Of a stretch of 64,000 bases of DNA, positions 24,124-33,870 are shown in pieces (position 1 is the first letter of the stretch; the number at the start of each line of letters is the position of its first letter). The DNA lies in NCBI RefSeq assembly GCF_030654605.1, contig NZ_JAURXB010000023.1, positions 1 through 64,000 of the forward strand. Direction: 5' to 3'. This stretch comes from Bradyrhizobium sp. (GTDB lineage Bacteria; Pseudomonadota; Alphaproteobacteria; Rhizobiales; Xanthobacteraceae). The position numbers were made by a program, and so were the translations under genes. Below the pieces are notes generated by a model. It had not been told where the DNA came from. It made no database searches and saw nothing but the letters and a program-made list of their open reading frames with translations.

Positions 24124-24993
24124 TCAATTTCCTCCAGCGCGCTTGGCGGCGATCGCAACCGTGCGCTTCAACAAAACGCCGGCAACCTTGGTGCGGTAAA
24201 CGATGGTACCGCGCTTGTCGTCGATCGGACGGCAGGCGGCGGAGCAGGCGGCGGCCGCGGCATTCAGCGTCGCGTCGTCGAGCTTGCTGCCGATGAGCGC
24301 CCTGGCAGCCGCCTCGACCAGCAGCACGGTCGGCGCGACCGCGCCGAGGCCGACGCGGGCGGCGGTGCAGACGCCATCCTCGATAGTGAGGCCGACGCCG
24401 ACGCCGACCACGGCGATGTCCATTTCGGTGCGCGGGATCATGCGCAGATAGGCGTCGCTCGAACCCTTGGGGCGCGACGGCAGCGTGAAGCTCACCAGGA
24501 TTTCGCCGGGCAAAAGGTTGGTGCGGCCCGGACCGGCCGGCACTTTCTCGACCGGCATCTCGCGGCGGCCGTTCGGGCCCTGCAGCGTGGCGATGGCGCT
24601 GGCGGCGACAAACGCGGGCACGCTGTCGCCGGCCGGCGAGCCGTTGCAGAGATTGCCGCCCGCCGAGGCACGGCCCTGGACCTGGGTGGAGCCGATCAGA
24701 TTGATCGCCTCCAGCACGCCGGGCCAGACTTTGCCGAAGCGCGGATGCTCGGCCAGCACCGCGCCCGCAACGGCGGCACCGATGCGGAAACCGCCATCGG
24801 CGGTTTCCACGATCTCGGTCATTTCGGCAATTTTCTTGATGTCGACGATCACGCCGGGCTTCACCGCGCCAGAACGCATCTGGACCAGCAGATCGGTGCC
24901 ACCGGCCAGGATGCGCCCGGCGCTTCCGGCTGACGCAAGGGCCTTGATGGCTTCGTCGAGCGTGTTGGGCGCCAGATATCGGAGTTCAGTCAT
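24124..24993 (-). CDS. Molybdenum hydroxylase, FAD-binding medium subunit
   Basis: 289 residues, the standard CoxM length. AGGTDLLVQMRSG is the FAD pyrophosphate-binding loop, and GSTQVQGRASAGGNLCNGSPAGD carries the second signature of the family (TxxxxxxxTxGGN type, here RASAGGN). The C-terminal FAD-linked domain ends KRTVAIAAKRAGGN. First gene of a medium-small-large operon, the order of cox-type clusters. No XdhC/CoxF maturation gene, transporter or regulator accompanies it here, so cofactor insertion must use genes elsewhere. Confidence 0.93.
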   Translation of the reverse strand: MTELRYLAPNTLDEAIKALASAGSAGRILAGGTDLLVQMRSGAVKPGVIVDIKKIAEMTEIVETADGGFRIGAAVAGAVLAEHPRFGKVWPGVLEAINLIGSTQVQGRASAGGNLCNGSPAGDSVPAFVAASAIATLQGPNGRREMPVEKVPAGPGRTNLLPGEILVSFTLPSRPKGSSDAYLRMIPRTEMDIAVVGVGVGLTIEDGVCTAARVGLGAVAPTVLLVEAAARALIGSKLDDATLNAAAAACSAACRPIDDKRGTIVYRTKVAGVLLKRTVAIAAKRAGGN

Positions 24994-25275
24994 GTCGGTT
25001 GGTTTCCCTCATCCGCCGGCCGCCAGTGATTGTTGGCTCACCTTGCCCAGGCCCGCAGGCCCAAGAGCCTACACGGGCAAAACCGATTGGAACAGCCTCC
25101 GGGACCCGCTCCGGCGGCGGGCTCCCATGCGCCGGGCGGGCTTGCGTCGGCGGGACGGCCAAGGCGCGGGCCGCCTGCCCGCCAAGATAATGCCGCAGTC
25201 AGCCCCCCATCATGACACCGGATTTGACGGACCTTGGCGGGGCAAGCAGTTCAAGGCGTCGAACCCGGGGAACGG

Positions 25276-26265
25276 ATGACCTATACGCCAACGACCGCCG
25301 GCAAGCTCTGGTCGCGATACAGCATGCTGTTCATCAGCAGGCTCGTGCCGGGTATTGCCGCGTTGGCCCTGGCAGCGGTGGCGAGTTGGGTCGGCGATTT
25401 CATTCCCGTCGCCGCCGTTCCGGTTGCCAGCGATGTCCAGGCTTCGTCGTTCAGCGATCGTTTCGATCCTGGCCCGGCGTCCGATTCCGTCGCGACCGAC
25501 TTTGCCCGGCGCTTTCCTGATCGCTCGCTGTCTGCGGACAATCAGGTCGAACGCGAACAGGCCAAACGCCTGCTGGCGGAAAATCTGAAGGCAGGGAACT
25601 GGCAGGCCAGCCCCGCGATGGAGCCTGCCGCTCCCGCGCCATTGGCCATTGCCGTTCCGCTTCCAAAACCTCGTCCGGTCGAGACGGCGCTCGCAGCGGC
25701 CAGCACCGCTCCCGCCGCGCAAGCCAGCGATCGCACACTGCTGCAGAAGCTCTCGGACCTGCTGCCGGCGCGGCTCACGCTGGCGTCGCTGGCCCCCAAT
25801 GGCGGACTGCTCGGCAACGGCCCCGATCTCGCGGCACTTGGTTACGACAGCCTCACGGCCGTGTACGACATTTCCGCGCGCACCGTTTACATGCCTGATG
25901 GCGCCAGGCTCGAAGCGCATTCAGGCATGGGCAGCATGATGGATGATCCCACATATGTCGGCGAACGCGATCTCGGCCCGACGCCGCCCAATGTCTATGA
26001 TCTGAAACCGCGCGAGCGTCCGTTTCACGGGGTCAAGGCGCTGCGCATGATCCCGCAGGACGAGGGCGCGGCGCTGGGGCGCGACGGATTGCTGACACAC
26101 AGCTATCTGCTCGGCCCCAACGGCGATTCGAACGGCTGCGTATCGTTCAGGAACTACGATAAATTCCTGACCGCGTTCCAGAGCGGCGAGGTCAAGCGCC
26201 TCGTTGTCGTGACCAGCCTCAGCGAGACCGCATCGGCTTCGCGCAAGCCGGATTCGCCATCCTGA
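25276..26265 (+). CDS. DUF2778 / Tlde1-like L,D-transpeptidase-fold protein
   Basis: 329 residues from MTYTPTTAGKLWSRY. A membrane helix at about 22-40 is followed by a long Pro/Ala-rich spacer, then a C-terminal DUF2778 domain. There AVYDISARTVYMPDGARLEAHSG opens the domain and H275 with C288 (THSYLLGPNGDSNGCVSF) gives the H-x12-C pair of the family. Tlde1 effectors of type VI secretion with this domain act as L,D-carboxypeptidase/transpeptidases on peptidoglycan; in Rhizobiales the domain also occurs in anchored, probably self-acting envelope proteins. No T6SS or immunity gene is nearby, and a transglycosylase follows, so a cell-wall role is preferred. Confidence 0.8.
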   Translation: MTYTPTTAGKLWSRYSMLFISRLVPGIAALALAAVASWVGDFIPVAAVPVASDVQASSFSDRFDPGPASDSVATDFARRFPDRSLSADNQVEREQAKRLLAENLKAGNWQASPAMEPAAPAPLAIAVPLPKPRPVETALAAASTAPAAQASDRTLLQKLSDLLPARLTLASLAPNGGLLGNGPDLAALGYDSLTAVYDISARTVYMPDGARLEAHSGMGSMMDDPTYVGERDLGPTPPNVYDLKPRERPFHGVKALRMIPQDEGAALGRDGLLTHSYLLGPNGDSNGCVSFRNYDKFLTAFQSGEVKRLVVVTSLSETASASRKPDSPS

Positions 26266-26283
26266 AACGGGCGCCCGGAAAGC

Positions 26284-26340
26284 ACATTGATCCTTGACGA
26301 GAACGCCTGCCACGTGGCCTCGTTCGCTTTCAGCAAAGCG
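26284..26340 (+). pseudogene. Remnant of a ScfR/RamB-like regulator C-terminus
   Basis: Nineteen codons read TLILDENACHVASFAFSKA. The last codons of the regulator ending at 13886 read TLILDENTRRVSSFAFSNA, identical at 14 of 19 positions. No stop follows at the same place and nothing upstream matches, so this is a fragment of a paralogue or of a partial duplication. It lies between the Tlde1-like and MltB genes. Confidence 0.5.
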
Positions 26341-26395
26341 TGCTTTCACCCTCCCCCTCAGGGGAAAAGGTAAGAACGCAGCCATTGGAAAGCGC

Positions 26396-27739
26396 ATGCG
26401 AACGATTTCATCGACACAATTTCTTGCTGGCGCAGTCCTGTTGGCGCTGTTGTGCGGACCACAAGCGGCATCGGCTCAACCGGCTCCTGCTTCGCCCCGA
26501 CCGCTAACCGCTCCGGCCAAGCCTGCCGCGGCCCCCGCCCCGCGCGGCGGCGCGGCGTGCCATAACGGCATGTCGTTCGATCGCTTCCTCGCCGACCTCA
26601 AGCAGCAGGCGGTCGCCGCCGGCGTGTCGCAGCGGGCGCTGGCGGAAGCGGCACCCTACCTCGTCTACGATCAGAGCATCGTCAACCGAGACCGCGGCCA
26701 GCGCGTGTTCGGCCAGGTGTTCAACGAATTCGCCCGGAACAGGGCGTCCGATGGCGCGGCAAAAAATGCGCAGGCGCGGATCCGAATGCATGCGGCGGCG
26801 TTCAACCGCGCCGAGAAGGAATACGGGGTGCCGCCGGCGGTGATCGCCGCGTTCTGGGGGCTGGAGAGCAGTTTCGGCGCCGAACTGGGCAAGCTGCATA
26901 CGCTGCCGTCGCTGGTGTCGCTGGCGTACGACTGCCGCCGCTCCGAGATGTTCCAGAAGGAAACCATCGCCGCGTTGAGGATCATCGATCGCGGCGATCT
27001 CGCGGCAAGCGAGATGATCGGTTCGTGGGCCGGCGAACTCGGCCAGACGCAATTCTTGCCGACGCATTATTTCAACTACGCGGTCGATTACGACGGCGAC
27101 GGTCATCGCAATCTCCTGAGCAGCGTGCCCGACGTGATCGGCTCGACCGCGAACTACATCGCCAATGGATTGAAGTGGCGGCGCGGCGAACCCTGGCTGC
27201 AGGAAGTGCGGGTGCCGCAGAATTTACCATGGGACCAGGCGGATCTCACCATCAAGCATCCGCGTTCGAAATGGGCGCAGTACGGCGTCACCTATCCCGA
27301 CGGCAAGGCGCTGCCGTCGGACGATCTGCCGGCCTCGCTGCTGTTGCCGATGGGCCGGACGGGGCCGGCGTTCCTGGCCTATGCGAATTTCGCCGCCTAT
27401 ACCGAATGGAACAACTCGCTGATCTACTCGACCACCGCCGGCTATCTCGCCACCCGCATCGCCGGTGCGCCCCCGATGCAGCGTCCCTCGGCGCCGGTGG
27501 CGCAGCTGCCGTTCAACGAGCTGCGCGAGCTGCAACAATTGCTGGTGCGCGCCGGATTCAATGTCGGCAAGGTCGACGGCATCATGGGGCAATTGAGCCG
27601 CACCGCGGTCAAGACCATGCAGATCAAATACGGCCTGCCGGCGGATTCATGGCCGACGGCGGAGTTGCTGGCGCGAATGCGCGGGGTGCCGGTCGTCCCG
27701 CGTGCGCCGGCGCAACCCGGACCGGCGGCAATCCGTTAG
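26396..27739 (+). CDS. Lytic murein transglycosylase, MltB family with PG-binding domain
   Basis: 447 residues from MRTISSTQFLAG, a signal peptide ending ASAQ near residue 27. A Pro/Ala spacer leads to the SLT_2 domain (about 58-355): FWGLESSFGAELG places the catalytic Glu at 157, with GSWAGELGQTQFLP and YDGDGHRNL as family landmarks. The C-terminus (about 375-435) is a PG_binding_1 domain (LQQLLVRAGFNVGKVDGIMG). It cleaves peptidoglycan between MurNAc and GlcNAc with 1,6-anhydro product. No lipobox Cys is present, so it is a soluble periplasmic form. It lies downstream of the Tlde1-like protein on the same strand. Confidence 0.93.
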   Translation: MRTISSTQFLAGAVLLALLCGPQAASAQPAPASPRPLTAPAKPAAAPAPRGGAACHNGMSFDRFLADLKQQAVAAGVSQRALAEAAPYLVYDQSIVNRDRGQRVFGQVFNEFARNRASDGAAKNAQARIRMHAAAFNRAEKEYGVPPAVIAAFWGLESSFGAELGKLHTLPSLVSLAYDCRRSEMFQKETIAALRIIDRGDLAASEMIGSWAGELGQTQFLPTHYFNYAVDYDGDGHRNLLSSVPDVIGSTANYIANGLKWRRGEPWLQEVRVPQNLPWDQADLTIKHPRSKWAQYGVTYPDGKALPSDDLPASLLLPMGRTGPAFLAYANFAAYTEWNNSLIYSTTAGYLATRIAGAPPMQRPSAPVAQLPFNELRELQQLLVRAGFNVGKVDGIMGQLSRTAVKTMQIKYGLPADSWPTAELLARMRGVPVVPRAPAQPGPAAIR

Positions 27740-27840
27740 CGCGATAATCGCCAAGCGTTGTATTTCGCCTGCCGAGGCCCCACTTCGAGCAGCACGTACC
27801 CCGCATTCGACCAAATTCCACAACACGAAAAGAGCTTGAC

Positions 27841-28344
27841 ATGTCTTTCCATGACGCTTCCGTTGCCGCGTACCTGCAGATTCTGGGCAGCCTCACCGGT
27901 ATCCTCACCAAGGCCGAGGCGCACTGCACGGCGAAGAAAATCCAGCCCGAGGTGCTGCTCGGCGCCCGGCTCTATCCGGACATGCTGCCGCTCAGCCGCC
28001 AGATCCAGCTCACCTGCGATTTCGCCACCAAGGGCTGCGCGCGCCTCACCCACAGTGAAATCCCTTCGATCCCCGACACCGAAAAAAGCTTTGACGAGTT
28101 GAAGGCGCGGCTCGCCAGCACCATCGATTACGTCAAGGCGTTCAAGCCGGCGCAATTCGACGGCGCCGACGCCCGCGACGTGACGTTTCCGGCCGGCCCC
28201 GACAAATCCATGACCCTGAAGGGCCAGCAGTTCCTCAGCCATTTCTCGCTGCCGAATTTCTACTTCCACGCGGTCACCGCCCACGACATCCTGCGCCACA
28301 ACGGCGTCGAAATCGGCAAGCGGGATTTTCTCGGGGTGAGTTGA
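27841..28344 (+). CDS. DUF1993 domain protein
   Basis: 167 residues starting MSFHDASVAAYLQILGSLTGIL, the usual start of DUF1993 proteins. LYPDMLPLSRQIQLTCDFATKGCARL and HFSLPNFYFHAVTAHDILRHNGVEIGKRDF are the family segments. The fold belongs with DinB-like four-helix bundles, in which scattered His residues may bind metal. Length is normal. AAGAGC lies ahead of the ATG. It is cytosolic, of unknown function, and directly followed by an SDR remnant that begins in its stop codon. Confidence 0.88.
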   Translation: MSFHDASVAAYLQILGSLTGILTKAEAHCTAKKIQPEVLLGARLYPDMLPLSRQIQLTCDFATKGCARLTHSEIPSIPDTEKSFDELKARLASTIDYVKAFKPAQFDGADARDVTFPAGPDKSMTLKGQQFLSHFSLPNFYFHAVTAHDILRHNGVEIGKRDFLGVS

Positions 28345-28606
28345 ACAACACCATCGCCCGGGCCGGCAAGGAAAAGGGCACTCGCTTTAATGTGATCGGC
28401 CCGGGTTTCATGGATACGCCGATAGGCCGCGACGCCAGCCGCCGCGCCGGGCCATGACGGTGCCGTTCGGCCGCCAGGGCACCGGCTGGGAGGTCGCTTA
28501 TGCCGCGCTGTTCCTGATTTCGAATGAATCATCCTGCGTCAACGCCCACACCCTGTGCCTGGACGGCGGCCATCTCGCGGCGTCGTGCGCGGCTAGAATG
28601 CGATAA
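28341..28606 (+). pseudogene. Frameshifted C-terminal fragment of a short-chain dehydrogenase
   Basis: One frame reads NTIARAGKEKGTRFNVIGPG, FMDTPIGRDASRRAG and then stops. An overlapping frame from 28454 goes on with TVPFGRQGTGWEVAYAALFL, ISNESS and LDGGH. Together these are the last third of an SDR oxidoreductase (RxNxIxPGxxxTP, then the SDEASYVNG-like and DGGH tail). The N-terminal Rossmann half and catalytic YxxxK are absent. The gene is therefore both truncated and frameshifted. Confidence 0.75.
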
Positions 28607-28697
28607 CATCCAAACTCGCGGCATTGCCGCGGGCGCCGGCAATGCCCACCTCAATTCCATACCGAAACCCACCTGCAATGTACCGGATCAGAAAAAG

Positions 28698-29801
28698 ATG
28701 AGCACGCCGACGAAACTCTTCGAGCCCTACAAGCTCGGCCCGATCACACTCCCCAATCGCATTGTCATGGCGCCGCTGACGCGCAACCGCGCGATACCCC
28801 CGGGAATGGTGCCCAATCCGCTGGCAATCGAATATTACGGGCAACGCGCCTCCGCCGGGCTGCTGGTGAGCGAGGCAACCCAGGTTTCGCGGCAGGGCCA
28901 GGGCTATCAGGACACACCCGGCATCTACTCCAGGGAACAGATCGCGGGCTGGCGCAAGGTCACCGACCACGTGCACGCGCTCGGCGGCCGAATTTTCCTG
29001 CAGGCCTGGCACGTCGGACGCATTTCGCATGTCGACCTGCAGGAGAACAACCAGGCGCCGGTGGCACCCTCCGCGATCCGCGCCAAAGGCAAGACCTTCG
29101 TCGGCGGAACCTTCGCCGATGTTTCCGAGCCCCGCGCGCTGACGCTGGAAGAAATCCCCGGCATCATCGAAGACTTCAAGCGCGGCACCGCGAATGCCAT
29201 GGCAGCGGGTTTCGACGGCGTCGAGATCCATGGCGCCAACGGTTACCTGCTGGAGCAATTTGCCAAAGACGGCACCAACAAGCGCACCGACGCCTATGGC
29301 GGATCGATCGAAAACCGCGCGAGGCTGATGCTGGAGATTTCAAAAGTGGTCGCGGCCGAGGCAGGCCCCGAGCGAACCGGCATCCGCATTTCGCCGGTCA
29401 CCCCGGCCAACGATATTTCCGACTCCAACCCGCAGCCGCTGTACGATTACATCGTCGATCATCTCAGCGCGCTGAAGCTCGTCTACATTCACGTCGTCGA
29501 GGGAGCCACCGGCGGCCCGCGCGACATCGCGCCGTTCGATTACGCGAGCCTGCGCAAGCGCTTCAAGGGCGCCTATATCGGCAATAACGGTTACGACTTC
29601 GAACTCGCGACCAAAGTGCTGGCGGCCGATGCTGCCGATCTGATCGCATTCGGAAAACCCTTCATCTCCAATCCGGATCTGGTGGAGCGACTGAAAAAGG
29701 GCGCACCGCTGAACGCGTTCGACAAGGCGACGTTCTATGGCGGCGGGGCGAAGGGGTATACGGATTACCCGGTGCTGGGCGAAGCGGTGGCGGCGGGGTA
29801 G
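28698..29801 (+). CDS. Old yellow enzyme family NADH:flavin oxidoreductase
   Basis: 367 residues from MSTPTKLFEPYKLGPITLPN, with GAAAAAG upstream. FMN-binding and active-site features of OYE/NemA are clear: MAPLTRNRA, LQAWHVGRISH, EIHGANGYLLEQF with the His-x2-Asn pair, DGTNKRTDAYGGSIENR and a late YIGNNGYD/AFGKPFISNPDL. Enzymes of this type reduce activated C=C bonds and nitro compounds with NAD(P)H; the natural substrate is unknown. A strong bidirectional terminator follows about 115 bases downstream. Confidence 0.93.
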   Translation: MSTPTKLFEPYKLGPITLPNRIVMAPLTRNRAIPPGMVPNPLAIEYYGQRASAGLLVSEATQVSRQGQGYQDTPGIYSREQIAGWRKVTDHVHALGGRIFLQAWHVGRISHVDLQENNQAPVAPSAIRAKGKTFVGGTFADVSEPRALTLEEIPGIIEDFKRGTANAMAAGFDGVEIHGANGYLLEQFAKDGTNKRTDAYGGSIENRARLMLEISKVVAAEAGPERTGIRISPVTPANDISDSNPQPLYDYIVDHLSALKLVYIHVVEGATGGPRDIAPFDYASLRKRFKGAYIGNNGYDFELATKVLAADAADLIAFGKPFISNPDLVERLKKGAPLNAFDKATFYGGGAKGYTDYPVLGEAVAAG

Positions 29802-29818
29802 GCAGGTGCACTCTCAGC

Positions 29819-29906
29819 CGTCATTGCGAGGAGCGTTTGCGACGAAGCAATCCAGCTTCGCTTGTTGCAAGAAGGCTGGATTGCTTCGCATCGCTCGCAA
29901 TGACGA
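29819..29906. repeat. Dispersed palindromic repeat, family A, copy 2
   Basis: CGTCATTGCGAGGAGCGTTT with GACGAAGCAATCCAG on the left pairs with CTGGATTGCTTCGC and CGCTCGCAATGACG on the right. It lies just after the OYE stop and before the terminator. Confidence 0.85.
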
Positions 29907-29910
29907 ATGG

Positions 29911-29940
29911 AAAAAGGCCGGGATCGCTCCCGGCCTTTTG
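29911..29940. terminator. Bidirectional rho-independent terminator
   Basis: GGCCGGGA, a TCGC loop and TCCCGGCC form a perfect 8-bp stem at 29916-29935, flanked by AAAAA before and TTTT after. It therefore ends both the OYE gene (plus) and the glp operon (minus), whose last stop lies nine bases away. Confidence 0.9.
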
Positions 29941-29948
29941 TGTTTGCC

Positions 29949-31748
29949 TCAGTTCAGCGAAGCGCGCTTCGGCGGCGTCGCCGGCCACGACTTGATCAGG
30001 GTGTCGTAGTCGACCGTTTCGCCCTTCGGCTTCTCGTTGGCCAGCTTGCGCTGGGGCGCGATGTTGCCGTCTTTTTCCGACTTGGCGAACCAGTATTCAG
30101 GCTTCTCTTTCTTGTTCAGCTTCGGCCCGCAGGCGCCCTGCACGCCCGATTTCTCGAGACGCTCGAGCACCGAGTCCTGGGCCGCCGCCAGCGAGTCCAT
30201 CGCCGCCTGCGGGGACTTTGCACCCGACGACGCATCGCCGATGTTCTGCCACCACAGTTGCGCCAGCTTCGGATAGTCGGGGATGTTGTTGCCGGTCGGG
30301 GACCACTGCACGCGCGCGGGCGAGCGGTAGAACTCGATCAGGCCGCCGAGTTTTGGCGCGCGTTCGGTGAAGGATTTGTCCCAGATGTCGGATTCACGGA
30401 TGAAGGTGAGACCGACATGGCTCTTCTTCAGGCTCACCGTCTTCGAGGTGATGAACTGCAGATAGAGCCAGGCCGCCTTGCGGCGATCCGGCGGCGTCGA
30501 CTTCAGCAGGGTGCCGGAGCCGACGTCCTGATAGCCGAGTTTCATGCCTTCCTTCCAGTACGAGCCGTGCGGCGACGGCGCCATGCGCCATTTCGGCGTA
30601 CCGTCCGCGTTCATCACGGCGAGACCCGGCTTCACCATGTCTGCGGTGAAGGCGGTGTACCAGAACATCTGCTGGGCGATCGCGCCCTGCGCCGGCACCG
30701 GTCCCGACTCCGAGAAGGTCATGCCTTGCGCCTGCGGCGGGGCATACTTCTTCATCCAGTCGAGATATTTGGTGATCGAATAGACCGCCGCCGGACCGTT
30801 GGTGTCGCCGCCGCGCTCGACCGATGATCCGACCGGACGGCAGCCTTCCATGCGGACGCCCCATTCATCGACCGGCAATCCGTTCGGGATGCCCTTGTCG
30901 CCATTGCCGGCCATCGACAACCACGCGTCGGTGAAACGCCATCCCAGCGACGGATCCTTCTTGCCATAGTCCATGTGGCCATAGACCTTGACGCCGTTGA
31001 TCTCCTTGATGTCGTTGGTGAAGAAATCGGCGATGTCTTCATAGGCCGACCAGTTCACGGGCACGCCGAGCTCGTAGCCGTATTTGGCCTTGAACTTGGC
31101 CTTGTAGTCCGGATTGGAGAACCAGTCGTAGCGGAACCAATAGAGGTTGGCGAACTGCTGGTCCGGCAACTGATAGAGCTTCTTGTCGGGGCCTGTCGTG
31201 AAGGAGCGGCCGATGAAGTCGTTGATGTCGAGGCCGGGATTGGTGACGTCCTTGCCCTCGCCGGCCATGTAATCCGACAGCGCGATGGTCTGGCCATAGC
31301 GGAAGTGCGTTCCGATCAGGTCGGAGTCGTTGATCCAGCCGTCATAGACGTTCTTGCCGGACTGCATCTGGGTCTGCAGCTTCTCGACCACGTCACCTTC
31401 CTGGATCAGGTCGTGCTTGACCTTGATGCCGGTGATTTCGGTGAAAGCTTTTGCAAGTGTCCTCGCTTCGTACTCGTGCGTGGTGATGGTTTCCGATACG
31501 ATGTTGACTTCCATGCCCTTGAAGGGCTGGGCCGCCTTCTCGAACCATTGCAGTTCCTTCAGCTGATCGGCCTTCGACAGGGTCGAGGGCTGGAATTCGC
31601 TGTCGATCCAGCGCTGGTTGGTGGCGTCGTCGGCGAGCGCCGGCGCCGCCATCGCGAGCGATGCAGCGATCAGCACCGCCCTGCTGGTCATGGTCAGATA
31701 GCTATTCTTCCGTCTCTCCAGGTTCTTCCGTGTCTCCAAGGGTCGCAT
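29949..31748 (-). CDS. glpV: Glycerol ABC transporter substrate-binding protein
   Basis: 599 residues, an extracellular solute-binding protein of family 1 and longer than most sugar-binding relatives, as expected for GlpV. GGAGG stands six bases before the ATG giving MRPLETRKN. A later start at MTSRAVLIAASLAMAAPALA gives a conventional signal peptide, and the longer form keeps this as its hydrophobic core. LQTQMQSGKNVYDGWINDSDL and YQLPDQQFANLYWFRYDWF are landmarks of the glycerol-binding group. It is the last gene of an operon whose order matches the GlpSTPQUV system of Rhizobium leguminosarum. It would deliver glycerol to the GlpPQ membrane channel. Confidence 0.92.
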   Translation of the reverse strand: MRPLETRKNLERRKNSYLTMTSRAVLIAASLAMAAPALADDATNQRWIDSEFQPSTLSKADQLKELQWFEKAAQPFKGMEVNIVSETITTHEYEARTLAKAFTEITGIKVKHDLIQEGDVVEKLQTQMQSGKNVYDGWINDSDLIGTHFRYGQTIALSDYMAGEGKDVTNPGLDINDFIGRSFTTGPDKKLYQLPDQQFANLYWFRYDWFSNPDYKAKFKAKYGYELGVPVNWSAYEDIADFFTNDIKEINGVKVYGHMDYGKKDPSLGWRFTDAWLSMAGNGDKGIPNGLPVDEWGVRMEGCRPVGSSVERGGDTNGPAAVYSITKYLDWMKKYAPPQAQGMTFSESGPVPAQGAIAQQMFWYTAFTADMVKPGLAVMNADGTPKWRMAPSPHGSYWKEGMKLGYQDVGSGTLLKSTPPDRRKAAWLYLQFITSKTVSLKKSHVGLTFIRESDIWDKSFTERAPKLGGLIEFYRSPARVQWSPTGNNIPDYPKLAQLWWQNIGDASSGAKSPQAAMDSLAAAQDSVLERLEKSGVQGACGPKLNKKEKPEYWFAKSEKDGNIAPQRKLANEKPKGETVDYDTLIKSWPATPPKRASLN

Positions 31749-31823
31749 GTTGAGTCCTCCGGTTGCAGCGACAAACAAACTTCAGGTCCGGGTTGATCCC
31801 GGATCTGCTCTTTATTCGCGTGT

Positions 31824-32150
31824 TCAGACGGTGCGGAAAATCGCAACGGCCGAAGCAAGCGAGATCGCGGTGGCGAGCCACAGGCTCGAAATTTCAAGTC
31901 CTTCCCCGAACGGGATGGTCAGAATCGTGTCGGTCCCGACAAAGCCGATCCACAAGAGGTGAATGACGGCGGTCGCGATCAGCGCAATGAACAGCCGGTC
32001 GCCCCGGGTGGTTGGAATGTGCAGGATCCCGACTCGCTCGGCCTCTGGATAGGCCACGGCGAGCCAGGTCATGACCGCGAGCGTCATCGCCAGCATCACG
32101 AAGAAGATCGCAGTCGGCAGCGTCCAGGCCATCCATGCGATGTGTTCCAT
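31824..32150 (-). CDS. glpU: DUF2160 membrane protein of the glycerol transporter
   Basis: 108 residues from MEHIAWMAWTLPTA, with GGGAGGC a few bases upstream. Three hydrophobic segments (about 11-33, 53-72 and 86-106) and the EAERVGILHIPTTRGDRLFI loop match DUF2160, a family found almost only in GlpU position. It lies 11 bases after glpQ and 75 bases before glpV. Its role in the transporter is not established; an accessory membrane subunit is the family view. Confidence 0.88.
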   Translation of the reverse strand: MEHIAWMAWTLPTAIFFVMLAMTLAVMTWLAVAYPEAERVGILHIPTTRGDRLFIALIATAVIHLLWIGFVGTDTILTIPFGEGLEISSLWLATAISLASAVAIFRTV

Positions 32151-32161
32151 GTCGGCCTCCC

Positions 32162-32967
32162 CTACACCCGGCCGAGCGCAAAACCGCGCGCGATGTAGTT
32201 GCGGACGAACCAGATCACCAGCGCGCCGGGGATGATGGTCAGCACGCCGGCGGCGGCCAGCAGACCCCAATCCATGCCGGACGCAGAAACCGTGCGGGTC
32301 ATGACCGCCGAAATCGGTTTTGCATTCACCGAGGTCAGCGTCCGCGCCAGCAACAGCTCCACCCAGGAAAACATGAAGCAGAAGAACGCGGCCACCCCGA
32401 TCCCGCTGGCGATCAAGGGCACCAGGATCTTGACGAAGAAGCGCGGGAACGAATAGCCGTCGAGAAACGCGGTCTCGTCGATCTCGCGCGGCACGCTCGA
32501 TACGAAACCTTCGAGGATCCACACCGCCAGCGGCACGTTGAACAGGCAATGCGCCAGCGCCACCGCCCACGGCGTATCGAACAGATTGAGCGCCGAATAG
32601 AGGTTGAAGAACGGCAGCGCGAACACCGCCGGCGGCGCCATCCGGTTCGACAGCAGCCAGAAGAACAGATGCTTGTCGCCGAGGAAACGGTAGCGCGAGA
32701 ACGCGTAGGCCGCAGGCAGCGCGAACGAGATCGAGAGCACGGTGTTGATGACGACATATTTCAGCGAGTTGATGTAGCCGGAATACCAGCTCTCGTCGGT
32801 GAAGATCCTGATGTAATTGGCCAGCGTCGGCTGATGCGGCCACAGCGTCATGGTGGTCACGATCTCGGTGTTGGTCTTGAAGCTCATGTTGACCAGCCAG
32901 TAGATCGGCAGCAGCAGGAAGATCAGGAACAGCGAGAGAATGATGCGGCGTCCGGGAATCGAATGCA

Positions 32968-32968
<1 letters not shown>
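32162..32968 (-). CDS. glpQ: Glycerol ABC transporter permease
   Basis: 268 residues from the ATG giving MHSIPGRRIILSLF; a GTG directly before it is the alternative. The ATG shares one base with the glpP stop (TGATG), a sign of coupled translation. It has six membrane helices and the EAA-loop region EIDETAFLDGYSFPRFFVKILVPL, which docks on the ATPases, as in MalG-type permeases. It pairs with GlpP to form the channel for glycerol across the inner membrane. Confidence 0.92.

Positions 32969-33869
<901 letters not shown>

Positions 33870-33870
<1 letters not shown>

Noticed and set aside
21364..24993. Calling the hydroxylase a CO dehydrogenase
   Set aside because: The large subunit lacks the AYRCSFR active-site loop of form I enzymes, and no coxDEF accessory genes are present.
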